Of a DNA stretch of 64,000 bases, positions 1 to 8,374 are shown piece by piece. The DNA lies in assembly GCA_900465915.1 (NCBI GenBank), contig UBKJ01000017.1, positions 329,032 through 393,031 on the forward strand, given 5' to 3'. Below the pieces are notes generated by a model. The model searched no databases, was not told the origin of the DNA, and was given only the letters and a program-made list of their open reading frames with translations. Positions within the stretch are counted from its first letter, which is position 1, and each line of letters begins with the position of its first letter. This stretch comes from Hyphomicrobiales bacterium. Lineage in GTDB: Bacteria; Pseudomonadota; Alphaproteobacteria; Rhizobiales; Rhizobiaceae. Made by a program: the position numbers and the translations under genes.

Positions 1-356
1 GCCACCGTCTCGCGCGGATCGGTCTTGTAGGCGAGCGACGGGAAGGCCATCAGGCCCTCGGCCCCCAACTTCTCGTAATGGCGCGCGGCCTCGCCGGCGG
101 CCTCGGTGGAGATCTGCGCCAGGCCGGACAAGAGCGGCACGCGGCCGGCCACCACCTCCTTGGCGGCGAGGATGACGCGCTCGCGCTCTTCGGCGCGCAG
201 CGAGGCGTTCTCGCCCAGCATGGGCAGCACGATGACGCCCGACACGCCGGCGCCGATCAGCCGCTCGATGGAGGCGGCGGTGGCGTCGAGGTCGAGGTCG
301 CCGTTCTGGCGCAGTTTCGTGGTGACGGCGGGAAATACGCCTTTCCATTGGCTCAT
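1..356 (-). CDS. DHDPS/NAL-family aldolase or deaminase (partial, C-terminus off window)
   Basis: Only the first ~118 residues are inside the window; the gene runs off the left edge. The protein starts MSQWKGVFPAVTTKLRQNGD and continues with a GVSGVIVLPMLGENASL segment. That is the N-terminal half of a dihydrodipicolinate synthase/N-acetylneuraminate lyase TIM barrel, including the G-x-x-G-E-x-x-x-L phosphate-loop-like motif. The Schiff-base lysine would lie beyond the edge. It is the last visible gene of a minus-strand operon (cupin, SDR, FAD oxidoreductase, NIPSNAP). In known hydroxyproline pathways a DHDPS-like protein deaminates 1-pyrroline-4-hydroxy-2-carboxylate. That role is inferred here from neighbours and not shown. 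Confidence 0.85.
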   Translation of the reverse strand, partial: MSQWKGVFPAVTTKLRQNGDLDLDATAASIERLIGAGVSGVIVLPMLGENASLRAEERERVILAAKEVVAGRVPLLSGLAQISTEAAGEAARHYEKLGAEGLMAFPSLAYKTDPRETV

Positions 357-378
357 GATGGTCTCCCTCTGTGGTTCG

Positions 379-693
379 TTACGCCATCGGCGAAATGCCG
401 GTCGGCTTCAGGATGCGGATGTTCTGCCGCTCGATCATGCCCCGGATCGCCGCCAGATAGACGGGCCAGCCGGGATGGGCGAGCATGCGGGCGCGCCGGC
501 GCTCGCGGTCGGCGATGTCCTCGTAGCGCCAGAGCGACACGACATGGTTCAACTCGCCGATGTCGCAGACGAAATGGCCGACGAAGCCGCCCAATATCTC
601 CTTCTGGATCGCGAGACCCAGCCGCTCATAGGTGGCGATGAACTCGGCCATGCGGCCCGGAACGATGTGGTAGTCGCGTTCTTCGAGGATCAT
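379..693 (-). CDS. NIPSNAP-family protein
   Basis: A 104-residue protein beginning MILEERDYHIVPGRMAEF. The opening strand followed by G-x-x-x-E-F, the GGFVGHFVCDIGELNHVVSLW block and the following R-rich helix are typical of the single-domain NIPSNAP fold, a ferredoxin-like dimeric alpha/beta barrel. These proteins are often encoded beside oxidoreductases and their biochemical role is usually unknown. It sits 15 bp downstream of the FAD oxidoreductase and 22 bp upstream of the DHDPS-like gene, so it is almost certainly cotranscribed with the catabolic operon. No catalytic residues can be assigned. Confidence 0.85.
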   Translation of the reverse strand: MILEERDYHIVPGRMAEFIATYERLGLAIQKEILGGFVGHFVCDIGELNHVVSLWRYEDIADRERRRARMLAHPGWPVYLAAIRGMIERQNIRILKPTGISPMA

Positions 694-708
694 GGCGGGG
701 CTCCGGGC

Positions 709-1935
709 TCAGGAGAATCGGCTGACGGAAAAAGGCGCGAGGTCGACGGGCGGCGCGCGCCCGGCGACGAGGTCGGCCACCAGCCGGCCGGTGGTGGGGG
801 CGAGCGTCAGCCCGCCATGGCTGTGGCCATAGGCGTGGATCACGTCGGCGCGGCGCGGCGACGCGCCGATCACCGGCAGGCTGTCGGGCGTGGTCGGGCG
901 GTGGCCCATCCAGCGCGTCCCGCCCTCGGTGCGCAGCTCCGGCAGGTAGCGCCGCGCCAGCCGGGCCAGCGCGTCGGCGCGGGCGTAATTGGCCGGCGCG
1001 TCGAGGCCGGCGAACTCGGCCGCGCCGCCGATGCGCAGGCCCATATCCATGGGCGTGGCGACGAATTTGCGCTCGGCGAAGATGATCTCGCGGCCAAGCC
1101 GCACGCCGGAATCGGCAATGGTGACGTTGTAGCCGCGCTCGCTCTCCAGAAGCACGCGGTCGCCGACGGTCCGCGCCAGCCGCGCCGACCAGGCCCCGGC
1201 GGCGATGACCAGCCGCTCGAAATCGAGCTTTTCGCCGCCGGCGAGGCGCAGCGTCTTGCCCTCGATGGCGACGGCTTCACCCGTGACCAGCGTCGCGCCC
1301 ATGTCCTCCACCCGCGCGCGCAGGCGGTCGACGACGCGCTTGGGGTCGTCGAAATGCGACCATTGCGGCGTCATGGCGGCGCGGACCACCGCCTTGCCCA
1401 GCGCCGGCTCGTGGCGGCGGGCCTCGTCGCCGTCCATCTCGTCGAAAATTATCCCGTGGCTGCGGCGCAGGTCGCGGTCGGCGGCGTCGGCCTCGAAGGC
1501 GGCCTCGGTCTCGTAGACCCAGAGCGCGCCGACGCGGTGCAGGTCGCCGCGCAGGCCCAACTCATCGAGAAGCGGCAGGAAATCGTCATAGACCGGCGCG
1601 GTCAGCGCCGCGAGCGCGCGGGTGATGCGCAGCATCTCCGGCCGCGAGCCGCTGCGCATGAAGCGCATCAGCCATGGGACCAGTTTCGGGAAATGCGCCG
1701 GGCGCAGGGCGAGCGGCCCGAGCGGATCGAGGAGCCAGCCCGGCAGCTTCCAGACCAGTCCCGGAACGCTGGCCGGCGCGATCTCGGTGACGCCGAGCCC
1801 GCCGGCGTTGCCGAAGGAGGCCTTGTCGCCGGGCGGGTCGCGGTCGACGACCATGACCTCGTGGCCGTCGGCCAGAAGCGCGCGCGCCGCGCAGAGGCCG
1901 ACGACGCCGGCGCCGACGATCAGAACCTTGCCCAT
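709..1935 (-). CDS. DadA-like FAD-dependent amino/imino acid oxidoreductase
   Basis: A 408-residue protein with an N-terminal Rossmann motif GAGVVGLCAARALL (residues ~7-20) and an acidic residue closing the second strand (VVDRD), as in the DadA/glycine oxidase superfamily. The C-terminus carries the usual G-H-x-x-G-(I/L)-T-L-A-P-x-T-G FAD-binding motif (GHSHGGLTLAPTTGRLVADL). The ATG at 1935 was chosen because it follows a strong GGGGGGAGG ribosome site and starts right at the dinucleotide fold; longer readings run into the SDR gene. In hydroxyproline pathways a related enzyme oxidises cis-4-hydroxy-D-proline. Here the substrate is inferred only loosely as a D-amino or cyclic imino acid. Confidence 0.85.
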   Translation of the reverse strand: MGKVLIVGAGVVGLCAARALLADGHEVMVVDRDPPGDKASFGNAGGLGVTEIAPASVPGLVWKLPGWLLDPLGPLALRPAHFPKLVPWLMRFMRSGSRPEMLRITRALAALTAPVYDDFLPLLDELGLRGDLHRVGALWVYETEAAFEADAADRDLRRSHGIIFDEMDGDEARRHEPALGKAVVRAAMTPQWSHFDDPKRVVDRLRARVEDMGATLVTGEAVAIEGKTLRLAGGEKLDFERLVIAAGAWSARLARTVGDRVLLESERGYNVTIADSGVRLGREIIFAERKFVATPMDMGLRIGGAAEFAGLDAPANYARADALARLARRYLPELRTEGGTRWMGHRPTTPDSLPVIGASPRRADVIHAYGHSHGGLTLAPTTGRLVADLVAGRAPPVDLAPFSVSRFS

Positions 1936-1969
1936 GCCGCGCCTCCCCCCTAAGAACGCGCCATCCGCC

Positions 1970-2722
1970 TCACCAGGCCGACATGCCGCCGTCGACGGTG
2001 AACATGGCGCCGGTGGCGAAGGAGGCCTCGTCCGAGGCCAGCCACAGGATGCAGTTGGCGATCTCCTGCGGCTCGGCCCAGCGGTTGATGGGCGCGCGCG
2101 CCTTGAGCGCGTTCTTGAAGCCCTCGGGATCGCTGGTCGAGGCCACCATCTTCTCGAAATAGCTCGACCAGGTGACGCCCGGCGCGACACAGTTGACGCG
2201 GATGTTCTCCTTGGCGTGGTCGAGCGCCATGGCCTTGGTCAGCGCGGCGACGCCGCCCTTGGACGCCACATAGGCGGCGCGGTCGAAGATGCCGACCGTG
2301 GCGACGTTGGAGGCGGTGTTGACGATGACGCCGCCGCCCTGCGCCGCCATGACGGGAATGGCGTATTTGCAGCACAGGAAGACGCCCTTGAGGTTGACCG
2401 CCATCAGCGCGTCCCAGTCCTCCTCGGCGGTGCCGACCACCGTGCCCGGAATGCCGTAGCCGGCGTTGTTGGCGAGGATGTCGAGCCGGCCGAAGCGCGC
2501 CACGGCGGCGTCGACCATGGCCTTGACCTGGTCGGAGCGGCCGACGTCGACCTGGAACGCCATGGCGGCGTCGCCGAGGGCCGCGGCCACGCTTTCGGCG
2601 CGCGCGCCGTCGCGGTCGGCCACCACCACTTTGGCGCCCTCGCGCACGAAACTTTCCGCCGCAGCCTTGCCGATGCCGGCGCCCGCGCCGGTGATGATCG
2701 CGACCTTGTCCTTGAGACGCAT
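1970..2722 (-). CDS. Short-chain dehydrogenase/reductase (SDR)
   Basis: A 250-residue classical SDR. It has the cofactor motif TGAGAGIGKAAA near residue 12, an acidic residue after the second strand (VVVADRDG, suggesting NAD preference), NNAG near residue 90, the catalytic Ser in NTASN, and Y-x-x-x-K (YVASKGG) near residue 150. The C-terminal W-A-E-P-x-E-I and F-T-V-D-G-G signatures are also present. It follows the cupin gene by 35 bp and precedes the FAD oxidoreductase by 34 bp on the same strand, so it is probably part of the same catabolic operon. The substrate is not evident from sequence. Confidence 0.9.
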   Translation of the reverse strand: MRLKDKVAIITGAGAGIGKAAAESFVREGAKVVVADRDGARAESVAAALGDAAMAFQVDVGRSDQVKAMVDAAVARFGRLDILANNAGYGIPGTVVGTAEEDWDALMAVNLKGVFLCCKYAIPVMAAQGGGVIVNTASNVATVGIFDRAAYVASKGGVAALTKAMALDHAKENIRVNCVAPGVTWSSYFEKMVASTSDPEGFKNALKARAPINRWAEPQEIANCILWLASDEASFATGAMFTVDGGMSAW

Positions 2723-2757
2723 TCTATCCTCGATGAAATGGGGGTCAGTATGGGGGA

Positions 2758-3294
2758 TCAGACGGTGTAGGGATCGGACGGCGGCGCGGCGAAGACCGTG
2801 TCCCGCTCGATCTGCAGCACGTTTTCGGGGCGCGGGAACGGCGCCGGGGCCGGCTCGCCCTCGCGGCGCGCGCGGCCGATGAGGCGGAAGAAATCCTCGA
2901 GCCCGTTGGGCACGATCAGCCAGGTCCAGACGATGTCGCCCTCGCCCTCATTGATGAACATGTGGCGGCGGTTCTTGCCGATGAAGAAGGCGGAGCCCGG
3001 GTTCATCGGATGGCTCTCGCCGTCGATCACCGCGCGGCCCCTGCCGGAGACGACGAAGATCACCTCCTCGTTCTGGTCGTGGGCGTGCTCGCGCACATAG
3101 CCGCCGGGCGGCACGGTCTGTGTGCCGAAGCCGATCGGATGCTCCATCGGCACGCGGTGCGGCGCGAAAATGACGTCGATGGAGCCGTTGGCCGGCACCG
3201 GCTGCCAGTGGCTCTCAGCCTCGCCCGGCTGCACGATCAAGACTTCGCCGCAGGGCCCTTCGCCCGCGACGGCGCGCGTTTGACTGCTGGTCAT
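2758..3294 (-). CDS. Cupin-domain protein
   Basis: A 178-residue protein starting MTSSQTRAVAG, with a GGGAAGG ribosome site just upstream of the ATG at 3294. A longer reading would begin inside the promoter and operator and is rejected. The cupin 1 motif is visible as G-G-Y-V-R-E-H-A-H-D-Q-N-E-E (metal-binding His, His, Glu) followed by a G-R-G-R-A-V-I strand; cupin 2 contains NPGSAFFIGKNRRHMFIN. The tail is unusually long after the barrel and Pro-rich. It is the first gene of the minus-strand operon divergent from the GntR regulator. It could be an isomerase, a dioxygenase-like enzyme or a ligand-binding protein; no choice is supported. Confidence 0.85.
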   Translation of the reverse strand: MTSSQTRAVAGEGPCGEVLIVQPGEAESHWQPVPANGSIDVIFAPHRVPMEHPIGFGTQTVPPGGYVREHAHDQNEEVIFVVSGRGRAVIDGESHPMNPGSAFFIGKNRRHMFINEGEGDIVWTWLIVPNGLEDFFRLIGRARREGEPAPAPFPRPENVLQIERDTVFAAPPSDPYTV

Positions 3295-3331
3295 CACACC
3301 TTCCCCTGACGCGGGCTGGAGCCCGTCGATA

Positions 3332-3350
3332 ATTGGATACGATATCCAAT
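3332..3350. promoter_or_regulatory. Operator candidate 1 for the adjacent GntR regulator
   Basis: A perfect inverted repeat: ATTGGATA, 3-bp spacer CGA, TATCCAAT. It lies 38 bp upstream of the cupin start codon in an AT-rich divergent promoter region. GntR/FCD regulators normally bind short palindromes between the genes they control. The same TTGGATA/TATCCAA half-sites recur near the gntR start. Direct sequence observation; the regulator assignment is inference. Confidence 0.7.
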
Positions 3351-3439
3351 CGTATTGCAAAAAAGACCATCGTCAACCAAATTTATGGAATTATTTTTCT
3401 GATATTTTGCGATATCCGGTATATTATTCACATGTTGAC

Positions 3440-3464
3440 TTGGATATTTGCATATCGTATCCAA
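3440..3464. promoter_or_regulatory. Operator candidate 2 for the adjacent GntR regulator
   Basis: TTGGATA (3440-3446) and TATCCAA (3458-3464) are the same arms as operator 1 but separated by 11 bp. The right half (ATATCGTATCCAAT) is identical to one strand of operator 1. It ends about 20 bp before the gntR ATG, a position expected for autoregulation. A weaker half-site, CGATATCC, lies between the two at 3410-3417. Confidence 0.6.
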
Positions 3465-3483
3465 TTTGCAAAGGGAGAACGCC

Positions 3484-4176
3484 ATGTCGAAAAAGATAGG
3501 CCGGCAATCGCTGACGGACCAGATCGTCGACGAATTGCGCCGCCGGATCATCGCGGGCGGGCTTCCCGAAGGCGCGCCGCTGAGGCAGGAGACGCTGGCC
3601 GCCGAACTGGGCGTCTCCCGCATCCCGGTGCGCGAGGCGATCCGCCAGCTCGAGGCCGAGGGCTTCGTGCGCTCGGAGCTGCACAAGGGCACGGTGGTGC
3701 GCGCGCTTTCGCTGGCCGAGATCCGCGAATTGTTCGACATCCGCATCCATTTCGAGACCTGGCTCTTCGCCATGGCGATCCCGCAGCTGACCGAGGACGA
3801 CCTGCGTGAGGCCGACGCCATCACCGACGAGACGCTGGTGGCCGGCAATGTCGAGAACTGGGGCGACCTCAACTGGCGCTTCCACGAGACGCTGTACCGG
3901 CCGAGCGGCCACACGCTGGCGCTGAAGCTTCTGCGCAGCGTGCACGACAACGCCAACCGCTACGTCAACCTGCAGATCGCGGTGGCGCGCAACGTCGAGC
4001 TGGAGCTGGGCGATCATCGCGCCCTGGTGGCGCTGGCGCGGCTGCGCGACACGGCGCGCGCCGTCGACATGCTGCGCGGCCATATCCAGCGCGTGGCCGA
4101 CAGCCTGATGAGCTCGCTCAGCCGCAGCCGCGCGGCCGAGGAGGCCGAGCGATACAATGTCGCTATAGCTGGTTGA
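3484..4176 (+). CDS. GntR-family transcriptional regulator (FCD subfamily)
   Basis: A 230-residue regulator. The N-terminal winged helix-turn-helix includes L-R-R-R-I-I-A-G-G-L-P-E-G-A and the recognition segment LGVSRIPVREAIRQLEAEG (about residues 45-65). The C-terminal all-alpha FCD domain has D-I-R-x-x-F-E near residue 85, a W-x-F-H-E-T-L metal-site motif and later His residues in GDHRALV. The ATG at 3484 follows AGGGAGA. It is divergent from the cupin-led operon and followed by the ABC importer genes. In rhizobial hydroxyproline loci a GntR regulator holds the same position, so it probably senses the pathway substrate or an intermediate. Confidence 0.92.
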   Translation: MSKKIGRQSLTDQIVDELRRRIIAGGLPEGAPLRQETLAAELGVSRIPVREAIRQLEAEGFVRSELHKGTVVRALSLAEIRELFDIRIHFETWLFAMAIPQLTEDDLREADAITDETLVAGNVENWGDLNWRFHETLYRPSGHTLALKLLRSVHDNANRYVNLQIAVARNVELELGDHRALVALARLRDTARAVDMLRGHIQRVADSLMSSLSRSRAAEEAERYNVAIAG

Positions 4177-4314
4177 GAAAATGGGTCGATGTGCGCCTCT
4201 CCGTCCGAGGCTAGCATCGGGAAAACGAGACGCAAAGGAGCCTTGACGAAGACGAAGCCGTCAGTGACTATTTTCATAAAAAACGGCCCCGAGGCCAAAC
4301 CAAAAGAGGGTAAC

Positions 4315-5427
4315 ATGAAAATCTGCAAGACGTTCCTGGCGGCCGCCGTCGCCGCCACCTGCCTTTCGGGCGCGGCGCGCGCCGACGTCGTCATCGGCGC
4401 GGCGGGTCCGCTGACCAATTCCGACGGCGTCTTCGGCGTCTCCTGGATGAACGGCATGGAGCTGGCCTTCCGCCAGGCCAACGACGCCGGCGGCGTCCAT
4501 GGCGAGAAGATCAAGCTGCAGCGCGACGACGACAACAGCGACCCCAAGCAGGGCACGCTGATCGCGCAGAAGCATTGCGACAACAAGGCCATGCTGGGCG
4601 CCATCGCCAATTTCAACAGCGGCGTCACCATCCCCTCCTCCGACGTCTATCACCGCTGCGACATGCCGCAGGTGACCAATTCGTCCAACCCGAAGATCAC
4701 CAAGGCCGGCTACAAGAACCTGTTCCGCCCCATCGCCAACGACCTGTCGCAGGGCTCGGCCCCGGCCGAATACGCGCTGCAGAAGCTGGGCGCCAAGAAG
4801 GCCGCGATCGTGCACGACAAGCAGGCCTTCGGCCAGGGCGTGGCGGAAGTGTTCCGCGACACGTTCAGCAAGGGCGGCGGCAAGGTGACCTCCTTCTCCG
4901 GCGTGGCGCAGACCGACGTCGACTTCTCGGCGCTGCTGACCAGCATCAAGTCGGAGAATCCCGACGTGATCTATTTCGGCGGCGTCATGCCGGCGGTGGG
5001 CCTGTTCACCAAGCAGGCGCGCGAATTCGGCATCACGGCCAAGATCTTCGCGGCCGACTCCGCCTTCTCCTCCGACTTCATCGCCGGCGCCGGCCCCGAC
5101 AACGCGGAAGGCGCGATCGTCTCCTTCCAGGCCCCGCCCTACGATTCGTCGCCCGAGCTCGAAGCCTTCGCCAAGGACTATAAGACGGCCTTCGGCGAGG
5201 ACCCCGGCCCCTATTCGGCCTATGGCTACATGGAGGCGACGCTGTTCATCGACGCGATGAAGAAGGTGTCGGGCGACCTCAGCCGCAAGGCGCTGGTCGA
5301 GGAGATGGCCAAGAACGACGTCAAGACCATCCTCGGCACGGTGAGCTTCACGCCGGAGGGCGAGCTGAAGAAGCCGTTCATCTTCCTCTACACCGTCGAG
5401 GGCGGCAAGTTCTCGCTGGTGAAATGA
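4315..5427 (+). CDS. Branched-chain-type ABC transporter, periplasmic substrate-binding protein
   Basis: A 370-residue LivJ-like protein with a Sec signal peptide (positively charged MKICK, a hydrophobic Ala-rich core, cleavage after A-R-A near residue 23). The mature start DVVIGAAGPLTNSDGVFG and the D-D-N-S-D-P-K-Q-G and N-S-S-N-P-K-I-T segments are typical of type I periplasmic binding proteins. The ATG at 4315 follows AGAGGG; an upstream in-frame extension has no ribosome site. It leads the LivJHMGF-like set and probably captures an amino or imino acid in the periplasm. Confidence 0.92.
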   Translation: MKICKTFLAAAVAATCLSGAARADVVIGAAGPLTNSDGVFGVSWMNGMELAFRQANDAGGVHGEKIKLQRDDDNSDPKQGTLIAQKHCDNKAMLGAIANFNSGVTIPSSDVYHRCDMPQVTNSSNPKITKAGYKNLFRPIANDLSQGSAPAEYALQKLGAKKAAIVHDKQAFGQGVAEVFRDTFSKGGGKVTSFSGVAQTDVDFSALLTSIKSENPDVIYFGGVMPAVGLFTKQAREFGITAKIFAADSAFSSDFIAGAGPDNAEGAIVSFQAPPYDSSPELEAFAKDYKTAFGEDPGPYSAYGYMEATLFIDAMKKVSGDLSRKALVEEMAKNDVKTILGTVSFTPEGELKKPFIFLYTVEGGKFSLVK

Positions 5428-5602
5428 TCCGGTTCCGCGGCGGGGCGGCGTCCAAGGGGCGCGCCTTCCGCCGCGGCGGCGACACGGGGCGGGCGCAGCC
5501 GGGCCGCGCGGCGGCCATGCGCGCCCGTCCTGAAACAAGCGTCGGAACGGCCGCCCGCATTAGGTCGTCCCGGCCGGGTCATTCTGGATCGAGGCATCGC
5601 CC

Positions 5603-6544
5603 ATGTTCACCTTCCTGCTCCAGCAGACCGTCAACGCGCTGACGGTCGGCTCGATCTACGCCCTCATCGCGCTCGGCTACACCATGGTCTACGGCGTGCT
5701 GCGGCTGATCAACTTCGCCCATAGCGAAATGTTCATGGCCGGCTCCTTCGTGGCGGTGTTCCTCGCCGGCGCGCTCGGCCTGTCGGGCTTTCCGGGCGCG
5801 GCGGTGCTGGTCGGCGTCGCCACCTTCGTCGTCATCGGCCTGCTCGGCATGGCCATCGAGGTGGTGGCCTACCGCCCGCTGCGCAACAAGTCGCGGCTGG
5901 CGCCGATGCTGTCGGCGCTCGGCATGGCCGTCATCATCCAGAACGTGGTGATGCTGGTCGCCGGCCGCCGCCCGCTGATCTATCCCTCCATGCTGCCGCG
6001 CGGCGTGGTCGACGTCGCCGGCGTCATCATCACCTGGAAGCAGATCACCATCCTTTTGATCGCGCTGGCGCTGATGGTGGGGCTGGAGCTGTTCGTCAAC
6101 CGCAGCCGGCTCGGCCTGCGCATCCGCGCGGTGGCCGAAAGCGCCAACACCGCCTCGCTGATCGGCATCAATCCCAACATCCCGATCTCGGCCATCTTCT
6201 TCATCGGCCCGGGCCTGGGCGCCGTGGCGGGCGTGCTCTACGCCTCCTATTACGGCGTCGCCACCTTCACCATGGGCTTCGTCATCGGCATGAAGGCCTT
6301 CACGGCGGCGATTCTCGGCGGCATCGGCTCCATCACCGGGGCGATGCTGGGCGGCGTCCTGCTCGGCTTCATCGAGACCTTCGCCACCGCCCTCCTGCCC
6401 AGCCTCACCGGCGGCGTCATCGGCACGGAATATCGCGACATCTTCGCCTTCTCCGTCCTCGTCCTCATCCTCCTGTTCCGTCCGTCCGGGCTTCTGGGCG
6501 CCAAGGTCAGCGAAGAAACGATGGTGTACAAAAGTGACTTCTGA
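5603..6544 (+). CDS. Branched-chain-type ABC transporter permease (LivH-like)
   Basis: A 313-residue integral membrane protein that starts TFLLQQTVNALTVGSIYALIALGYTMVYG, with the family hallmarks INFAHSE and a C-terminal GMKAFTAAILGGIGSITGAMLGG block. About eight membrane segments are visible. It begins 175 bp after the binding-protein gene. Its last codons overlap the LivM-like start by 11 bp, which indicates translational coupling. Confidence 0.93.
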   Translation: MFTFLLQQTVNALTVGSIYALIALGYTMVYGVLRLINFAHSEMFMAGSFVAVFLAGALGLSGFPGAAVLVGVATFVVIGLLGMAIEVVAYRPLRNKSRLAPMLSALGMAVIIQNVVMLVAGRRPLIYPSMLPRGVVDVAGVIITWKQITILLIALALMVGLELFVNRSRLGLRIRAVAESANTASLIGINPNIPISAIFFIGPGLGAVAGVLYASYYGVATFTMGFVIGMKAFTAAILGGIGSITGAMLGGVLLGFIETFATALLPSLTGGVIGTEYRDIFAFSVLVLILLFRPSGLLGAKVSEETMVYKSDF

Positions 6545-7541
6545 AGCCTCCTCCCCTCCCGGCGCGGGCCCGGCGCCCACAGCCGCCGTCTGGCGGACGG
6601 CGCTGGTGCTGGCGATCCTGCCCGTAGCCCTCATCGTTCTCGGCCAGTTCCTGCCCACCTATCCGCTGCGCGTGCTGGACACGATCCTGATCTACGCGGT
6701 GCTCGCCATGGGGCTCAACATCGTGGTCGGTTACGCCGGCCTCCTCGACCTCGGCTACGTCGCCTTCTACGCCATCGGCGCCTACACCTACGCGCTTCTC
6801 GCCTCCGACCAGCTCGGCCTGCACCTGCCCTTCCTGGTGATCGTGCTGATCGGCGCCGGGCTCGCGGGGACCGCCGGCGTGCTGCTCGGCCTGCCGGTGC
6901 TGCGGCTGCGCGGCGACTATCTCGCCATCGTCACGCTCGGCTTCGGCGAGATCATCCGCGTGCTGATGAACAATCTCAACGGCCTCACCAACGGGCCGCA
7001 GGGCATCGCCCGCATCGACGAGCCGCATCTTTTCGGCTGGACCATCTCGACCCCGCTCGACTTCCTCTATCTCCTGACCGGGCTTCTAGTGCTGGCGTTC
7101 CTGTTCGTATGGAAACTGCAGCAGAGCGCGCTCGGCGTGGCGCTGTCGGCGGTGCGCGAGGACCAGGACGCGGCGCGCGGCTGCGGGATCAACACCACGC
7201 AGGTCAAGCTGGTCGCCTTCGCCACCAGCGCCGTCATCGGCGGCACCTGCGGCGTCATGTTCGCCGCCATGCAGCGCTTCGTCAGCCCCGAGAGCTTCTC
7301 CTTCTGGGAATCGCTGACCATCGTGCTGGTGCTGGTCGTGGGCGGGCTCGGCAATCCCTTCGGCGCCATATTGGGCGCGGCCATCCTCATCCTCATCCCC
7401 GAACTGCTGCGCGACTATTCCGACTATCGCCAGCTCGTCTTCGGGCTGGCGCTGGTGACGGTGATCTTGCTGCGTCCCATGGGCCTGATCAGCCGCCATT
7501 ACGGGCCGTCCTGGCTGGCGGCGAAGCTGGGGAGGCGCTGA
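6534..7541 (+). CDS. Branched-chain-type ABC transporter permease (LivM-like)
   Basis: A 335-residue permease using a GTG start inside the end of the livH-like gene. The first ~20 residues are a Pro/Ala-rich leader, followed by membrane segments. The LivM signatures YAVLAMGLNIVVGYAGLLDLG, LRLRGDYLAIVTLGFGEIIR and ALSAVREDQDAARGCGIN are all present. The stop codon overlaps the next start as ATGA. With the LivH-like protein it forms the membrane channel of the importer. Confidence 0.93.
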   Translation: MTSEASSPPGAGPAPTAAVWRTALVLAILPVALIVLGQFLPTYPLRVLDTILIYAVLAMGLNIVVGYAGLLDLGYVAFYAIGAYTYALLASDQLGLHLPFLVIVLIGAGLAGTAGVLLGLPVLRLRGDYLAIVTLGFGEIIRVLMNNLNGLTNGPQGIARIDEPHLFGWTISTPLDFLYLLTGLLVLAFLFVWKLQQSALGVALSAVREDQDAARGCGINTTQVKLVAFATSAVIGGTCGVMFAAMQRFVSPESFSFWESLTIVLVLVVGGLGNPFGAILGAAILILIPELLRDYSDYRQLVFGLALVTVILLRPMGLISRHYGPSWLAAKLGRR

Positions 7542-8374
7542 TGCTGGTTTTTGAGCACGTCACGAAAGCCTTCGGCGCGCACAAGGCGGTGGACGACGCC
7601 TCGCTGACCATCAAGCCGGGCTTGATCACCGCGATCATCGGGCCGAACGGGGCGGGAAAATCCACGCTGGTCAACATGGCCGCCGGCTCCTACCAGGTCA
7701 CGTCGGGCCGCATCCTGCTCGACGGGACCGAATTGCAGCGCCTGCCCAAGCACCAGGTCGCCCATGCCGGGCTGGGGCGCACCTACCAGAACATCCGCCT
7801 GTTCGACGGCATGACGGTGATGCAGAACCTGGAAGTGTCGCTGGTGCCGCGCACGCTGGGCGCGCTGATCGCCGACGCCCTGCCCGGCCGCAGCGCCGAG
7901 CGGCAGCGGCGCGAGCGCTGCTACGCCACGCTGGAGAAGCTCGGCATCGCCCATCACGCCGAAAGGCAAGCCGGCTCGCTCGCCTATGGCCAGCAGAAGC
8001 TGGTGGAGCTGGCGCGCGCCATGGTCAACGACCCGCACGCCATCCTGCTCGACGAGCCGGCGGCGGGGCTCAACCACGGCGAGACCGAGCAGCTCCGCCA
8101 TCACATCCTCGACCTCAAGACCAGCCAGATCGCCATCGTGCTGATCGAGCACGACATGAAACTGATCATGTCGATCTCCGACGAGATCTACGTGATGAAC
8201 CGCGGCCGCGTGCTGGCGCACGGGACGCCGGCCGAAATCCGCGACAATACCCAAGTTCAGGAGGCCTATCTTGGTCAGCCAGGCGCCATCAGCGAAATCG
8301 AAGCCGCTGCTCGCGGTCGAGCAAATCGAGTCCGGATACGGGCGGGTGAAAGTCTTGCATGGCGTGAGCCTTGA
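7541..8374 (+). CDS. Branched-chain-type ABC transporter ATPase (LivG-like)
   Basis: A 277-residue ATPase. Walker A GPNGAGKST is near residue 33, the Q-loop lies in RTYQNIRLF, the signature is unusual (LAYGQQKLVELARAM), Walker B is AILLDEPAAGLN, and the switch His is in IEHDMKLIM. The usual family end (VQEAYLGQ) comes about 30 residues before the stop. The remaining tail ([18 protein letters not shown]) is translated from DNA that also encodes the LivF-like start, so the two genes overlap by 104 bp. Confidence 0.92.
   Translation: MLVFEHVTKAFGAHKAVDDASLTIKPGLITAIIGPNGAGKSTLVNMAAGSYQVTSGRILLDGTELQRLPKHQVAHAGLGRTYQNIRLFDGMTVMQNLEVSLVPRTLGALIADALPGRSAERQRRERCYATLEKLGIAHHAERQAGSLAYGQQKLVELARAMVNDPHAILLDEPAAGLNHGETEQLRHHILDLKTSQIAIVLIEHDMKLIMSISDEIYVMNRGRVLAHGTPAEIRDNTQVQEAYLGQPGAISEIEAAARGRANRVRIRAGESLAWREP

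Noticed and set aside
106..1953. Long plus-strand reading frame
   Set aside because: It lies antisense to the FAD oxidoreductase and NIPSNAP genes, has Arg/Ala/Gly-rich composition and no family motifs; an expected by-product of high GC.
2758..3360. Longer cupin start at 3360
   Set aside because: It would place the start inside operator 1; the ATG at 3294 has a GGGAAGG ribosome site.
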